Below, piece after piece: positions 31,634 to 41,230 of a stretch of 49,322 nucleotides of DNA (position 1 is its first letter; each line of letters opens with the position of its first letter). The stretch is from RXIX01 sp003989075 (GTDB taxonomy: Bacteria > Pseudomonadota > Gammaproteobacteria > Competibacterales > Competibacteraceae): assembly GCA_029780415.1 (NCBI GenBank), contig JAKOYN010000004.1, positions 1 to 49,322 of the forward strand. Direction: 5' to 3'. The position numbers and the translations under genes are program-made. The notes below the pieces were generated by a model. The model searched no databases. It had not been told where the DNA came from and saw only the letters and a list, made by a program, of their open reading frames with translations.

Positions 31634-32902
31634 TTAGACGTTCAGCAGAATCCGCGCCGGATCCTCGATGCATTCCTTGATGGTAACCAGGAAGGTCACG
31701 GCCTCGCGACCATCGATGATGCGGTGATCGTAGGAGTGGGCTACGTACATCATCGGCCGGATCACGACCTGACCATTTTCAGCTACCGGGCGATCCTTGG
31801 TGGCATGCATGCCGAGGATGCCACTCTGCGGCGGGTTGAGGATCGGGGTCGACATCAGCGAGCCAAAAACGCCGCCGTTGGTGATGGTGAAGGTGCCGCC
31901 GGTCATCTCCTCGACGGTCAGCGTGCCATCCTTGGCCTTCTTGCCGAACTCGCCAATGGCCTTTTCGATGTCGGCCAGGCTCATCTGGTCGGCATTGCGC
32001 AGGATCGGCACCACCAGACCCCGCGGCGAGGACACCGCTACACCGATGTCGTAGTAGCCGTGATAGACGATATCGTTGCCGTCGATCGAGCCGTTAACCG
32101 CCGGGAAGCGCTTGAGACCTTCGACTACCGCCTTAACGAAAAAGCCCATGAAGCCCAGGCGCACGCCGTGCTTCTTCTCGAACTGGTCCTTGTAGCGGGC
32201 GCGCAGGTCCATCACCGGCTTCATGTTGATTTCGTTGAACGTGGTCAACATGGCAGTGGTGTTCTTGGCCATCAGCAGCCGCTCGGCGATGCGGGCGCGC
32301 AGCCGGGTCATCGGCACGCGCTGCTCCAGACGACCCTGGGCATCCGGCGCCACCGGAGCCGGAGCGGCAGCCACCGGAGCGGCAGCGGCGGGCGCCGGCG
32401 CGGCGGCGGGAGCAGCGACCGTGCGGCCCTGCTTCTGGGCTTCGATGAAGGCCAGCACGTCGGCTTTGGTCACCCGGCCACCGCGGCCACTGCCCGGTAC
32501 CTTGGAGATGTCCAGGCCATGGTCGGCGGCCAGGCGGCGCACCGCCGGGCTCAGCCCTTCCAGATCAAGATCGGCGACCGGCGCGGCGGGCGCGGCAGCG
32601 ACCGGTGCAGGAGCGGCAACCGGGGCCGGGGCCGGCGCGGCAGCCGGCGCGGCGGCAGCGGCAGCACCCTCTTCCAGGGTGGCGATCACTTCACCCGTGG
32701 TGACGATGTCGCCTTCCTGATGCAGGATCGCGCCCAGCACGCCATCGGCCGGTGCAGGGATATCCAGCACCACCTTGTCAGTTTCCAGATCGACCAGATT
32801 CTCACCGCGCTTGACCGGATCACCCGGCTTTTTCTTCCAGTTGACCAGGGTGCCGTCGGAAACGGATTCGGGCAAAGCGGGGACTTTCACTTCTACGGTC
32901 AT
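31634..32902 (-). CDS. sucB: Dihydrolipoamide succinyltransferase (E2 of 2-oxoglutarate dehydrogenase)
   Basis: 422 residues. One lipoyl domain at the N-terminus carries the lipoylated Lys43 in DLETDKVVLDIPA. A Pro/Ala linker follows, then a peripheral-subunit-binding domain (SPAVRRLAADHGLDISKVPG), a second Pro/Ala-rich linker, and the catalytic core with His393 and Asp397 in SYDHRIIDG. The single lipoyl domain and the neighbours identify SucB rather than AceF. It moves succinyl from the E1-bound intermediate to CoA and forms the 24-mer core. It starts 67 bases after sucA. Confidence 0.97.
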   Translation of the reverse strand: MTVEVKVPALPESVSDGTLVNWKKKPGDPVKRGENLVDLETDKVVLDIPAPADGVLGAILHQEGDIVTTGEVIATLEEGAAAAAAPAAAPAPAPVAAPAPVAAAPAAPVADLDLEGLSPAVRRLAADHGLDISKVPGSGRGGRVTKADVLAFIEAQKQGRTVAAPAAAPAPAAAAPVAAAPAPVAPDAQGRLEQRVPMTRLRARIAERLLMAKNTTAMLTTFNEINMKPVMDLRARYKDQFEKKHGVRLGFMGFFVKAVVEGLKRFPAVNGSIDGNDIVYHGYYDIGVAVSSPRGLVVPILRNADQMSLADIEKAIGEFGKKAKDGTLTVEEMTGGTFTITNGGVFGSLMSTPILNPPQSGILGMHATKDRPVAENGQVVIRPMMYVAHSYDHRIIDGREAVTFLVTIKECIEDPARILLNV

Positions 32903-32969
32903 TTTATTGCGCTTCCCTTTGGTTTCGGGTGGTCTTTACACCAGTGTGATTTTTCAGTCTGAACCGGAA

Positions 32970-35795
32970 TTACTGGCCCAGGGCCTCGTTGACAAGTCTC
33001 TGCTGCTGCTCGACGTGGACGCTGTAATACCCCACGGCCGGCGACGCCAGCGGTTCGCGACCGGCATAGTGGACCGTCTGGTGCGGCTTCAGCCCGCGCT
33101 CCAGGTGATGCAGGCTCTGATACCAGGCGCCCTGATTCTTCGGCTCTTCCTGACACCAGGCGATATCGGTCAGGTTGGGATACTGGTCGAGGATCTGGTT
33201 GTAGCGCGCCTGCGGGAACGGGTAGAGCTGCTCGATGCGGATGATGGCCACATGCTCCAGCTTGCGCTCGCGGCGGGCTTCCAGCAGGTCATAGAAAACC
33301 TTGCCGCTGCAGGCCACGACCCGGGTGATCTTCTCCGCATTGTGGGCGTCGATCTCGGGGATGATCTCCTGGAAGCTGCCCTCGGTGAGATCTTCCAGAC
33401 TGTTCACCGCCAGCCGGTGACGCAGCAGGCTCTTGGGGCTCATCACGACCAGCGGCTTGCGGAAACCACGCTTCATCTGCCGGCGCAGCATGTGGAAGCA
33501 TTGCGCCGGGGTCGAGGGCACCACGATCTGCATGTTGTTCTCGGCGCACAGCTGCAGGTAGCGCTCCAGGCGTGCCGAGGAATGCTCCGGACCCTGGCCT
33601 TCGAAGCCGTGCGGCAGCAGCAGCACCAGCCCACACAGCCGGCCCCACTTGGTCTGCCCGGAGGAAATGAACTGGTCGATCACCACCTGAGCACCGTTGG
33701 CGAAGTCGCCAAACTGTCCTTCCCAGATCACCAGTCCCATCGGCTCGGCAGTGGCATAGCCATACTCGAAGCCCATCACCGCTTCCTCGGAGAGGATGGA
33801 GTCGATGACGATGAAGGTCGGCTGGTTCGGGGAGATGTGCATCAGCGGCGTGTAGCTGCTGCCGTCCTTCTGGTTATGCAGCACCGAGTGGCGATGGAAG
33901 AAGGTGCCACGACCGCAGTCCTGACCGGAAATGCGCACCTGATAGCCTTCATGGAGCAGGGTGGCATAGGCGAGGTTCTCGGCAAAGCCCCAGTCCACCG
34001 GCAAGGCGCCGGCCGCCATCTTGCGCCGGTCGTCCATGATCTTGGCTACACGCGGGTGCATTTCCAGACCTTCCGGCACCTTGAGCAGGCGCTCGGACAT
34101 GTCGCGCAGGGTTGTCAGCGGCACGGCGGTGTGCACCGGCGCGTTCCAGTCCTCATTCAGGAACGGCGCCCAGTCGATCGAGTACGGGCCCTTGACCGGC
34201 GGCAGGGTCGGCCGCGAGACCTGACGACCGGCGTCAAGGTCGTCGCGGTACTGGGTCTGCATCGCCTGGAATTCCGCCTCGGTGACGACGCCGGCAGCGA
34301 TCAGCTTCTCGGCATACAGCGCGGCCGTGGTCTTCCGGGCGCGGATCTTCCGGTACATCATCGGCTGGGTCGCGGCCGGCTCATCGGCTTCGTTATGGCC
34401 GAGCCGCCGGTAGCAGACCATGTCAATGACCACGTCCTTGTTGAAGGTCATGCGGTATTCGACCGCCAGACGGGTGACGAACAGCACCGCCTCGGGATCG
34501 TCGCCATTCACATGGAAGATCGGCGCCTGCACCATCTTGGCTACGTCGGTGCAGTACAGCGCCGAGCGGGTGTCGAGCGGATTGCTGGTGGTAAAGCCAA
34601 TCTGGTTATTGACCACGATGTGCACCGTGCCACCGGTGCGATAGCCGCGCACCTGCGAGAACTGGAAGGTTTCCATGTTCACGCCCTGGCCGGCGAAGGC
34701 GGCATCGCCGTGGATCAGCACCGGCAGCACCGCATTGAACGGCGGGGTTTCCGCACCGGGCTGGCGACGACGCTCCATACGTGCGCGCACCGAGCCTTCG
34801 ACCACCGGGTTGACGATTTCCAGATGCGAGGGGTTGAAGGCCAGCGCCAGATGCAGCGGACCTCCGGGGGTTTCCACGTCGGAGGAAAAGCCCATGTGGT
34901 ACTTGACGTCGCCGGCGTTGCCGACGCGGCGCTTGCCCTCGAATTCCGCGAACAGCTCGTTGGGCGACTTGCCGATGATGTTGACCAGCACGTTCAGGCG
35001 ACCACGATGGGCCATGCCGACGACGATTTCCTGCACGCCCTCGGCGCCGGACCGCTGGACGATTTCATCCATCATCGGGATCAGGCTGTCGCCGCCTTCC
35101 AGCGAGAAGCGCTTCTGACCGACATAGCGGGTGTGCAGATAGCGCTCCAGACCCTCGGCGGCGACCAGCCAGTGCAGCAGCTGGCGGCGTTCCTCCTTGC
35201 TCAGATCCAGCCGGGCGCGCTGCCCTTCCAAACGCTTCTGGATCCAGCGCTTTTCGGCGGTCTCGTTGATGTGCATGTATTCGGAGCCGATGGTACCGAC
35301 GTACACATCGCGCACCAGATCGAGGATCTCACGCAGCGAACACTGCGAGGGCGCCACCAGGGAGCCGGTGTTGAACAGGGTGCCCATGTCGGCTTCGCTC
35401 AGGCCGTGGTAGCCCGGGTCCAGTTCCGGCACCGGCGGACGCTCGCGCAGCTGCAGCGGGTCCAGGTCCGCAGCCTTATGACCGCGGGTCCGGTAGGCAT
35501 TGATGATGCGCAGCACCGAGGCCTGTTTCTCGGCGGCGACCGGGCTCAGCACCGCGGCACGACCGGTGCCGGCGGCCGGCTGCAGGGCCATCTGGGCGAA
35601 GGATTCGCGAATCGGGCCATGGGCCACGTCGCGCCCGCCTTGCATCTGGGCCTGCAGGTTGCGGAAATACTGCTGCCAGTTTTCGCTGACCGACTCGGGA
35701 TCGCTCAGGAAACTTTCGTAAAGCTCTTCGATAAAGGCCGCGTTACCGCCGAATAACGGCGAGGATTGGCGAAATTGCTCGATGAGTGTGCTCAT
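32970..35795 (-). CDS. sucA: 2-oxoglutarate dehydrogenase E1
   Basis: 941 residues, the normal length. This TPP-dependent enzyme decarboxylates 2-oxoglutarate in the TCA cycle. The N-terminus ESFLSDPESVSENWQQYF binds E2. Core motifs are GMAHRGRLNVLVNI, LIHGDAAFAGQG, VVNNQIGFTTS and NGDDPEAV (TPP and Mg site), with GEGQFGDFANGAQVV seen here as WEGQFGDFANGAQVV. VLLLPHGFEGQGPEHSSARL is the conserved C-terminal piece. It is first in the sucAB-lpdA operon, whose promoter must lie in 35796-36200. Confidence 0.98.
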   Translation of the reverse strand: MSTLIEQFRQSSPLFGGNAAFIEELYESFLSDPESVSENWQQYFRNLQAQMQGGRDVAHGPIRESFAQMALQPAAGTGRAAVLSPVAAEKQASVLRIINAYRTRGHKAADLDPLQLRERPPVPELDPGYHGLSEADMGTLFNTGSLVAPSQCSLREILDLVRDVYVGTIGSEYMHINETAEKRWIQKRLEGQRARLDLSKEERRQLLHWLVAAEGLERYLHTRYVGQKRFSLEGGDSLIPMMDEIVQRSGAEGVQEIVVGMAHRGRLNVLVNIIGKSPNELFAEFEGKRRVGNAGDVKYHMGFSSDVETPGGPLHLALAFNPSHLEIVNPVVEGSVRARMERRRQPGAETPPFNAVLPVLIHGDAAFAGQGVNMETFQFSQVRGYRTGGTVHIVVNNQIGFTTSNPLDTRSALYCTDVAKMVQAPIFHVNGDDPEAVLFVTRLAVEYRMTFNKDVVIDMVCYRRLGHNEADEPAATQPMMYRKIRARKTTAALYAEKLIAAGVVTEAEFQAMQTQYRDDLDAGRQVSRPTLPPVKGPYSIDWAPFLNEDWNAPVHTAVPLTTLRDMSERLLKVPEGLEMHPRVAKIMDDRRKMAAGALPVDWGFAENLAYATLLHEGYQVRISGQDCGRGTFFHRHSVLHNQKDGSSYTPLMHISPNQPTFIVIDSILSEEAVMGFEYGYATAEPMGLVIWEGQFGDFANGAQVVIDQFISSGQTKWGRLCGLVLLLPHGFEGQGPEHSSARLERYLQLCAENNMQIVVPSTPAQCFHMLRRQMKRGFRKPLVVMSPKSLLRHRLAVNSLEDLTEGSFQEIIPEIDAHNAEKITRVVACSGKVFYDLLEARRERKLEHVAIIRIEQLYPFPQARYNQILDQYPNLTDIAWCQEEPKNQGAWYQSLHHLERGLKPHQTVHYAGREPLASPAVGYYSVHVEQQQRLVNEALGQ

Positions 35796-36216
35796 TGAAG
35801 GTCATCAGCTCCCCGGTGTGTTATGGGATGCCCATGCGGACACGCATGGAGGTTTTGGCGTGGAAGACGGCGGGAATGCGCACGACATATTCCCACCAGG
35901 GCACGGGTGAGGGGACCTCTACCCGGGCCGGAATGGCGGGAAATCAGGACATGACGCCGCTCTGCACGGCCGCGCCGGTTATTTGTAGTCATTCATTATT
36001 CCGGTCGTGACCACTGGCTGCCGCAGTCCTCCCCGCAATGCCTGCGTCTCCGGGTGGAGGCGCGGGCCGCACCGGGCGGTCGCCGTGGTTTGGGTCCAGA
36101 AGTTGTGGTTTTGGTGGTTTGGTGGTTTAGGCGTTGGCAGCATGGATTATAGCGATGGCACCGGCGCGGATAAACCCGCGTTCCCTGTTTTCCTGAGTGG
36201 CGCGGTCGCGGTTTTT
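35796..36216. other. Divergent intergenic region, sucA to dksA
   Basis: With the stretch to 36385 this is about 590 bases without a gene. The sucA promoter (leftward) should be here but no clear box stands out. A G/T-rich run near 36095-36135 repeats TGGTTTTGGTGGTTTGG and similar units; on the sucA strand it is A/C-rich. A T7 run at 36212-36218 follows GC-rich sequence. The dksA promoter candidate begins at 36217. Confidence 0.5.
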
Positions 36217-36245
36217 TTGCCACGGCAAAACGCCTGCTGTACATT
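36217..36245 (+). promoter_or_regulatory. Candidate sigma-70 promoter of dksA
   Basis: TTGCCA (36217-36222), a 17-base spacer, and TACATT (36240-36245). This would give a leader of about 135 bases before the dksA ATG. Confidence 0.5.
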
Positions 36246-36385
36246 CCTTCGTCGATGGCATCACGCAGCATCGATGCCAGTGCCGCGGCGCCTGCCTGGC
36301 GATCTCCCCCGTGCCGGAATGCACGACCCCGAAATCCCGCCGGTTCCGCCGCGCTGGCCTGGCCCCATAGCAGGAGGGAATCGCG

Positions 36386-36820
36386 ATGGCTACTTTTGAA
36401 CCGGTCGCGCAGGACGCGCCTGTATTACCTTACCAGCCGGCGCCCGGCGAAGCGTACATGAGCGCGGCGCAACTGGCGCATTTTCGCAAGCTGCTGCTGG
36501 ACTGGAAACAGAGCCTGCTGCACGAAGCCGATCGTATGGTCAACCACATGCAGGATGACTCCTCGACCTTTCCCGATCCCAATGATCGCGCCACCCAGGA
36601 AGAGGAATTCAGCCTGGAGCTGCGCACGCGCGACCGGGAACGCAAGCTGCTGCGCAAAATCGATGAATCGCTCGCCCAGATCGACAGTGGCGACTACGGC
36701 TACTGCGAATCCTGCGGCGTGGAAATTGGTCTGCCGCGCATGCTGGCCCGGCCAACCGCGACCTTGTGCATCGACTGCAAGATCGTCGAGGAAATGCGCG
36801 AGAAGCAGGGTGGTGCATGA
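36386..36820 (+). CDS. dksA: RNA polymerase-binding transcription factor DksA
   Basis: 144 residues. DksA enters the RNA polymerase secondary channel and, with ppGpp, resets rRNA and amino-acid promoters. A long coiled coil (about 25-100) has the acidic tip DPNDRA (Asp64, Asp67, Ala69), matching the essential DxxDxA. The zinc finger is Cys107, Cys110, Cys128, Cys131 (CESCG and CIDCK). GCAGGAGGG lies before the ATG. gluQ follows after 84 bases, the standard order. Confidence 0.96.
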   Translation: MATFEPVAQDAPVLPYQPAPGEAYMSAAQLAHFRKLLLDWKQSLLHEADRMVNHMQDDSSTFPDPNDRATQEEEFSLELRTRDRERKLLRKIDESLAQIDSGDYGYCESCGVEIGLPRMLARPTATLCIDCKIVEEMREKQGGA

Positions 36821-36904
36821 ACAGGCCTCACTGCCGCCGGCCCCATTCAGCCTGGCGGGCCTGATTCCTTCGTCCGCGCCTCCGACCGGGCTGAGCCAAT
36901 CCGG

Positions 36905-37834
36905 GTGACAGCGCGGGTTCGTGGCCGTTTCGCGCCATCACCGAGCGGCCCCCTGCATGCCGGCTCCCTGGTGGCTGCGCTGGGCAGCCTGCTCGACGCC
37001 CGCCAGCAGGGCGGCGAATGGTGGGTGCGGATCGAGGATCTGGACCCACCGCGCAGCGTGCCGGGCGCGGCCGATGCCATTTTGCGCACCCTGGATGCCT
37101 TTGGCCTGCACTGGGATGGCCCGGTGCTGTACCAGAGCCACCGGCTCGACCGCTACCAGGCTGCTCTGGAGCAGCTCCGCGACCGGGGTCTGGCCTATCC
37201 GTGCAGTTGCACGCGGCGCGAAATCGCCTGCGGCGCGCGCCCGGGATGTGGCGGGCCGGTCTATCCTGGTTATTGCCGCACCGGCGTCCGCGATCCACAC
37301 CGACCCTCAGCCATCCGCCTGCGCACTGATCACCGCCTGATCAGCTTCGAAGATGCGGTTCAGGGCCGCCATGACCAGCGCCTGGCGCGTGATGTCGGGG
37401 ATTTTGTCATCTACCGCGCTGATGGCCTGTTCGCCTACCAGCTGGCGGTCGTCATCGACGACGCCGAGCAGGGCATCACCCAGGTGGTGCGCGGCAGCGA
37501 TCTGCTCGACTCGACGCCGCGCCAGATCTACCTGCAGCGAGTGCTCGGCCTGGCGACGCCGCGCTATGCGCACCTGCCGGTGGCCCTCGATGCCCACGGC
37601 CACAAACTCAGCAAGCAGAACGGCGCGCCAGCGCTCGATCCGCGCCATCCCGGACCGGCGCTGTGGGCGGCATTATGCTTTCTCGGCCAGCAGCCACCGC
37701 GGGAACTGGCCCGCGCCACCCCGGTGACCCTGCTCGACTGGGCGCAGCGGCACTGGCGTCTGGAGCGGGTTCCGGCGCGCGCGCAGCGGCCCTGGGACGG
37801 AACCCGGCAGGGTGAATCCACGCCGGTGGATTGA
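36905..37834 (+). CDS. gluQ: Glutamyl-queuosine tRNA(Asp) synthetase
   Basis: 309 residues. It charges glutamate onto the queuosine base of tRNA-Asp. The class I signature is APSPSGPLHAGSLVAALGSL, and the KMSKS equivalent is HKLSKQNG. Zinc ligands are in YPCSCTRREIACGARPGC with the distal Cys in YPGYCR. It lacks the anticodon-binding domain of GluRS, hence the short length. The start is the GTG at 36905; no good Shine-Dalgarno is visible, so coupling to dksA is possible. Confidence 0.95.
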   Translation: MTARVRGRFAPSPSGPLHAGSLVAALGSLLDARQQGGEWWVRIEDLDPPRSVPGAADAILRTLDAFGLHWDGPVLYQSHRLDRYQAALEQLRDRGLAYPCSCTRREIACGARPGCGGPVYPGYCRTGVRDPHRPSAIRLRTDHRLISFEDAVQGRHDQRLARDVGDFVIYRADGLFAYQLAVVIDDAEQGITQVVRGSDLLDSTPRQIYLQRVLGLATPRYAHLPVALDAHGHKLSKQNGAPALDPRHPGPALWAALCFLGQQPPRELARATPVTLLDWAQRHWRLERVPARAQRPWDGTRQGESTPVD

Positions 37835-37858
37835 CTCATGCGCTTCACGCTATAGACT
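37831..37858 (+). promoter_or_regulatory. Possible promoter of acs
   Basis: TTGACT (37831-37836) overlaps the gluQ stop and is followed after 16 bases by TAGACT (37853-37858); TATAGA two bases earlier overlaps it. The leader to the acs ATG would be about 105 bases. Confidence 0.4.
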
Positions 37859-37968
37859 AGAAACAAAACAAGTTCCCGAACCGCTTTACGAGCCCAGCGT
37901 CCATTCGCGCCGCTGGCTCGGGTCCTGGCGATCACAACCCACCATCACCACCAAGGAGAATCACGGTA

Positions 37969-39906
37969 ATGTCCGAAGTCAAGGTCTATCCCGTACCCGC
38001 CGAAGTTGCCGCCCAGGCCTGGATCAACAAAGACCAGTACCAGGCCATGTATCAGCGTTCGATCGACGACCCGGAGGGCTTCTGGGCTGAGCAGGCCAAC
38101 CAATTCATCACCTGGTTCAAGCCCTGGGACAAGGTCCTGGACTGGGACTTCACCAAGGGCCACATCCGCTGGTTCGATGGCGCCAAGGTCAATGTCAGCT
38201 ACAACTGCCTGGATCGTCACCTCGAAACCCGGGCTGATCAGGTCGCCATCATCTGGGAAGGCGACAGCCCCAACGAAGACAAGAAGATTACCTATCGCGA
38301 ACTGCACGAGGAAGTGTGCCGTCTGGCCAACGTCCTCAAGGCCCAGGGCGTCAAGAAGGGCGACCGGGTCTGCCTGTACCTGCCGATGATTCCGGAAGCG
38401 GCGGTATCGATGCTGGCCTGCGCGCGCATTGGCGCCGTGCACTCGATCGTGTTCGGCGGCTTCTCGCCCGACTCGCTCAAGGACCGCATTGCCGACGCCG
38501 AGGCCAAGGTGGTCATCACCTCCGACGAAGGTCTGCGCGGCGGCCGCAAGGTACCGATGAAGGCCAACGCCGATAAGGCGCTGCAGAGCACCCCGTCGGT
38601 CGAGAAGATGATCGTGGTCAAGCGCACCGGCGGCAATGTCGCCTGGCAGGAAGGCCGTGACATCTGGTACCACGAAGCCCTCGCCGCCGTCAGCGCCGAC
38701 TGCCCGGCCGATGAAGTGGACGCCGAGGATCCGCTGTTCATCCTCTACACATCCGGCTCGACCGGCAAGCCCAAGGGCGTGCTGCACACCACCGGCGGCT
38801 ACATCCTGTACGCAGCGATCACCCACAAGTACATCTTCGACTATCACGATGGCGACGTGTACTGGTGCACCGCCGACGTTGGCTGGGTGACCGGCCACAG
38901 CTACATCGTCTACGGCCCGCTGGCCAACGGCGCCACCACGGTGATGTTCGAAGGCGTGCCGACCTATCCCGATGCCGGGCGTTTCTGGCAGGTGGTCGAC
39001 AAGCACCAGGTCAACATCTTCTACACCGCGCCGACCGCGATCCGCTCGCTGATGCGCGAAGGCGAAGGCCCGGTTCAGGCCACCTCGCGCAAGAGCCTGC
39101 GCCTGCTTGGCTCGGTCGGTGAGCCGATCAACCCCGAAGCCTGGGAGTGGTACTACCACCATGTTGGTGACGCGCGCTGCCCGATCGTCGACACCTGGTG
39201 GCAGACCGAAACCGGCGGCATCCTGATCACCCCGCTGCCGGGTGCGACCGACCTGAAGCCCGGTTCCGCCACCCTGCCGTTCTTCGGGGTGAAGCCGGCG
39301 CTGGTCGATGCCGAGGGCAGCTTCCTCGAAGGCGCCACCGACGGTAATCTGGTCATCACCCATCCCTGGCCGGGCATGATGCGCACCGTGTATGGCGACC
39401 ACCCGCGCTTCATCGAAACCTACTTCTCCATGTACAAGGGCATGTACTTCACCGGTGACGGCGCGCGTCGCGATGAGGACGGCTACTACTGGATCACGGG
39501 TCGCGTCGACGACGTGATCAACGTGTCCGGTCACCGCATGGGCACCGCCGAGGTCGAATCGGCGCTGGTGCTGCACCCGGCGGTCGCCGAAGCGGCCGTG
39601 GTCGGCTATCCGCATGACCTCAAGGGCCAGGGCATTTATGCCTATGTCACCCTGAAGGTTGGCGTCGAGCCCACCGATGCACTGAAGAAGGAACTGGTTG
39701 CCCACGTCCGCAAGGAAATCGGCCCGATCGCCACGCCGGACGTGCTGCAGTGGGCGCCGGGCCTGCCCAAGACCCGTTCTGGCAAGATCATGCGCCGCAT
39801 TCTGCGCAAGATCGCCTCCAACGAGGTCGAGGCACTGGGCGATACCTCGACCCTGGCCGATCCGAACGTGGTCACCGATCTGGTCGACAACCGCGCGGTG
39901 AAGTAA
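37969..39906 (+). CDS. acs: Acetyl-CoA synthetase
   Basis: 645 residues, the normal size. It activates acetate to acetyl-CoA through acetyl-AMP. The P-loop is LYTSGSTGKPKGVLHTTGG (about 261-279), followed by TWWQTETGGI and the hinge/adenylate motif YWITGRVDDVINVSGHR. The regulatory and catalytic Lys606 is in PKTRSGKIMRR, the site acetylated by Pat-type enzymes in other bacteria. AAGGAG precedes the ATG. A hairpin with a T-run follows the stop, so it is likely monocistronic. Confidence 0.98.
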   Translation: MSEVKVYPVPAEVAAQAWINKDQYQAMYQRSIDDPEGFWAEQANQFITWFKPWDKVLDWDFTKGHIRWFDGAKVNVSYNCLDRHLETRADQVAIIWEGDSPNEDKKITYRELHEEVCRLANVLKAQGVKKGDRVCLYLPMIPEAAVSMLACARIGAVHSIVFGGFSPDSLKDRIADAEAKVVITSDEGLRGGRKVPMKANADKALQSTPSVEKMIVVKRTGGNVAWQEGRDIWYHEALAAVSADCPADEVDAEDPLFILYTSGSTGKPKGVLHTTGGYILYAAITHKYIFDYHDGDVYWCTADVGWVTGHSYIVYGPLANGATTVMFEGVPTYPDAGRFWQVVDKHQVNIFYTAPTAIRSLMREGEGPVQATSRKSLRLLGSVGEPINPEAWEWYYHHVGDARCPIVDTWWQTETGGILITPLPGATDLKPGSATLPFFGVKPALVDAEGSFLEGATDGNLVITHPWPGMMRTVYGDHPRFIETYFSMYKGMYFTGDGARRDEDGYYWITGRVDDVINVSGHRMGTAEVESALVLHPAVAEAAVVGYPHDLKGQGIYAYVTLKVGVEPTDALKKELVAHVRKEIGPIATPDVLQWAPGLPKTRSGKIMRRILRKIASNEVEALGDTSTLADPNVVTDLVDNRAVK

Positions 39907-39953
39907 ACCGCAACGCCGTATAACGACAACAACCCGTCGTACACCTGAGCCCG

Positions 39954-39986
39954 GTCATCCCCACTGCGGGGGTGACTGAGCTTTTT
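39954..39986 (+). terminator. Probable terminator after acs
   Basis: A 9-bp stem (GTCATCCCC with GGGGGTGAC, one G-U pair, loop ACTGC) is followed five bases later by TTTTT. It resembles the GTCAT...repeat family in sequence and may be derived from it. Confidence 0.55.
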
Positions 39987-40154
39987 CGTACCCGGCAACC
40001 ACGACTGGCGGATGCGGATATGATTTCGCGGTTGAATTATGCTCGGCTCCTTGTTCAAAATCCGCGCATAAACCGAGAAGAAACGAGTCCTCGCGCGGTG
40101 ACGGTGCTACCGGCCCGGCGGCGACCCGCCCCCCACCGCAGCAGGAGAACCGCC

Positions 40155-40472
40155 ATGAGCGACGTCGATCCCATCATTGGCAACTGGTATCGCAACCAGG
40201 AGACCGGTAACGACTTCGAAGTGGTCGCCCTCGACGAGGACGGTCAGACCATCGAGATCCAGTACTTTGACGGTGAACTGGAGGAACTGGATCTGGACGC
40301 CTGGTATGAACTGCCCATCGAATCCATCGAGGCACCCGAGGACTGGTCCGGCCCCTATGACGAGATCGAAGCGGACGACCTCGGTTATGACGAGGAGGAC
40401 GAGGAGGAGGATGCGTTCAACGAGGACGAGGATATGCTGGTTGATCCGGATCAGGACGAGGACCGGGACTGA
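40155..40472 (+). CDS. Small acidic conserved hypothetical protein
   Basis: 105 residues. The first 70 contain the pattern IGNWYRNQETGNDFEVVALD and IQYFDGELEELDLDAWYELP, which I recall in short conserved proteins of purple sulfur and related gammaproteobacteria (possibly DUF6763). The last 35 residues are almost all Asp and Glu. A Tudor- or SH3-like small barrel with an acidic tail is a guess from the pattern. AGGAGA is before the ATG; the longer frame from 39972 starts within the acs terminator and is unlikely. Unknown function. Confidence 0.82.
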   Translation: MSDVDPIIGNWYRNQETGNDFEVVALDEDGQTIEIQYFDGELEELDLDAWYELPIESIEAPEDWSGPYDEIEADDLGYDEEDEEEDAFNEDEDMLVDPDQDEDRD

Positions 40473-40517
40473 AACACAGCATCCCGACCACACCCAGCCT
40501 GTTCCACTTCTGCCGCC

Positions 40518-40542
40518 ATTCCCGTTCCGGCGGGAATGACGC
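40518..40542. repeat. Short palindrome related to the 4749-4820 element
   Basis: CATTCCCG and CGGGAATG form an 8-bp stem with loop TTCCGG, followed by ACG. This equals one arm of the inverted repeat at 4749-4820. No T-run follows, so it is more likely a repeat remnant than a terminator. Confidence 0.6.
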
Positions 40543-40661
40543 ACCCAATGGCCGCACCAGCCATGCCCAAGGCAAGGCGCGGCGATGCTCAGAAACAACC
40601 CCTTTATATTCCCAAGCCCCGTCGTGCATCGGCCCCGTCCCGGGCTTAACGAGACCCCGGC

Positions 40662-41210
40662 ATGCTGAAAGTCCTGATTTTCCTGTTCACCTGCTCGTTC
40701 GCCGCCCAGACCATGGCCGAGGATCGCGTGCTCGCCGCACTCCTGGCGCGGCACGGTGTCACCGGCACGATGGTCATTGCTTCATTACAGGGCGCGCAAA
40801 TCTTTATTCACAACGATGCGCGTGCCCATCAGCCCTTCACGCCCGCATCGACCTTTAAAATACTCAACACGCTGATTGCCCTGGAAGACAAGATCGTTAT
40901 GGAACGGGGCGATGTCTTTAAATGGAACGGGCATCCCTACAGCATCCCGGACTGGAATCGCGACCAGACCCTGGAAAGCGCGTTCCGAGCTTCCTGTGTC
41001 TGGTGCTTTCAGGAACTGGCCCGCAGGATCGGCGCACGAAACTACCTGGATTACCTGGAAAAATGCGCCTATGGCCACTGGCGCGAACCGTTCGTGGACA
41101 CAACCTTCTGGCTGGATGGCTCACTGCTGATCAGCGCGGTCGAACAGGTCGAATTTCTGAAGCGGGTTTACCGGCGCACCCTACCCTTCAGTGCCTCATC
41201 CTATGACACG
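40662..41210 (+). pseudogene. Resident class D beta-lactamase, 5' part (interrupted)
   Basis: The first 183 codons of a GC-rich class D serine beta-lactamase. A signal peptide (LKVLIFLFTCSFAAQTMA) is followed by the active-site STFK in FTPASTFKILNTLIAL, the S-x-V motif as SCV in RASCVWCFQELARRIG, and YGH where most members have YGN. FWLDGSLLISAVEQVEFL matches the family. The frame is cut after Thr183 (41208-41210) by the gene cassette. Reading continues seven codons into the cassette and stops at 41232-41234. The KTG motif is lost, so this fragment alone should be inactive. The rest is at 42131-42358. Confidence 0.93.
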
Positions 41211-41230
41211 TTAGCCACCAAGAAGGTGCC

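Noticed and set aside
32775..35756. A rightward open frame of about 990 codons opposite sucA
   Set aside because: Antisense shadow of sucA; composition is His/Gln/Arg-rich and typical of such shadows.
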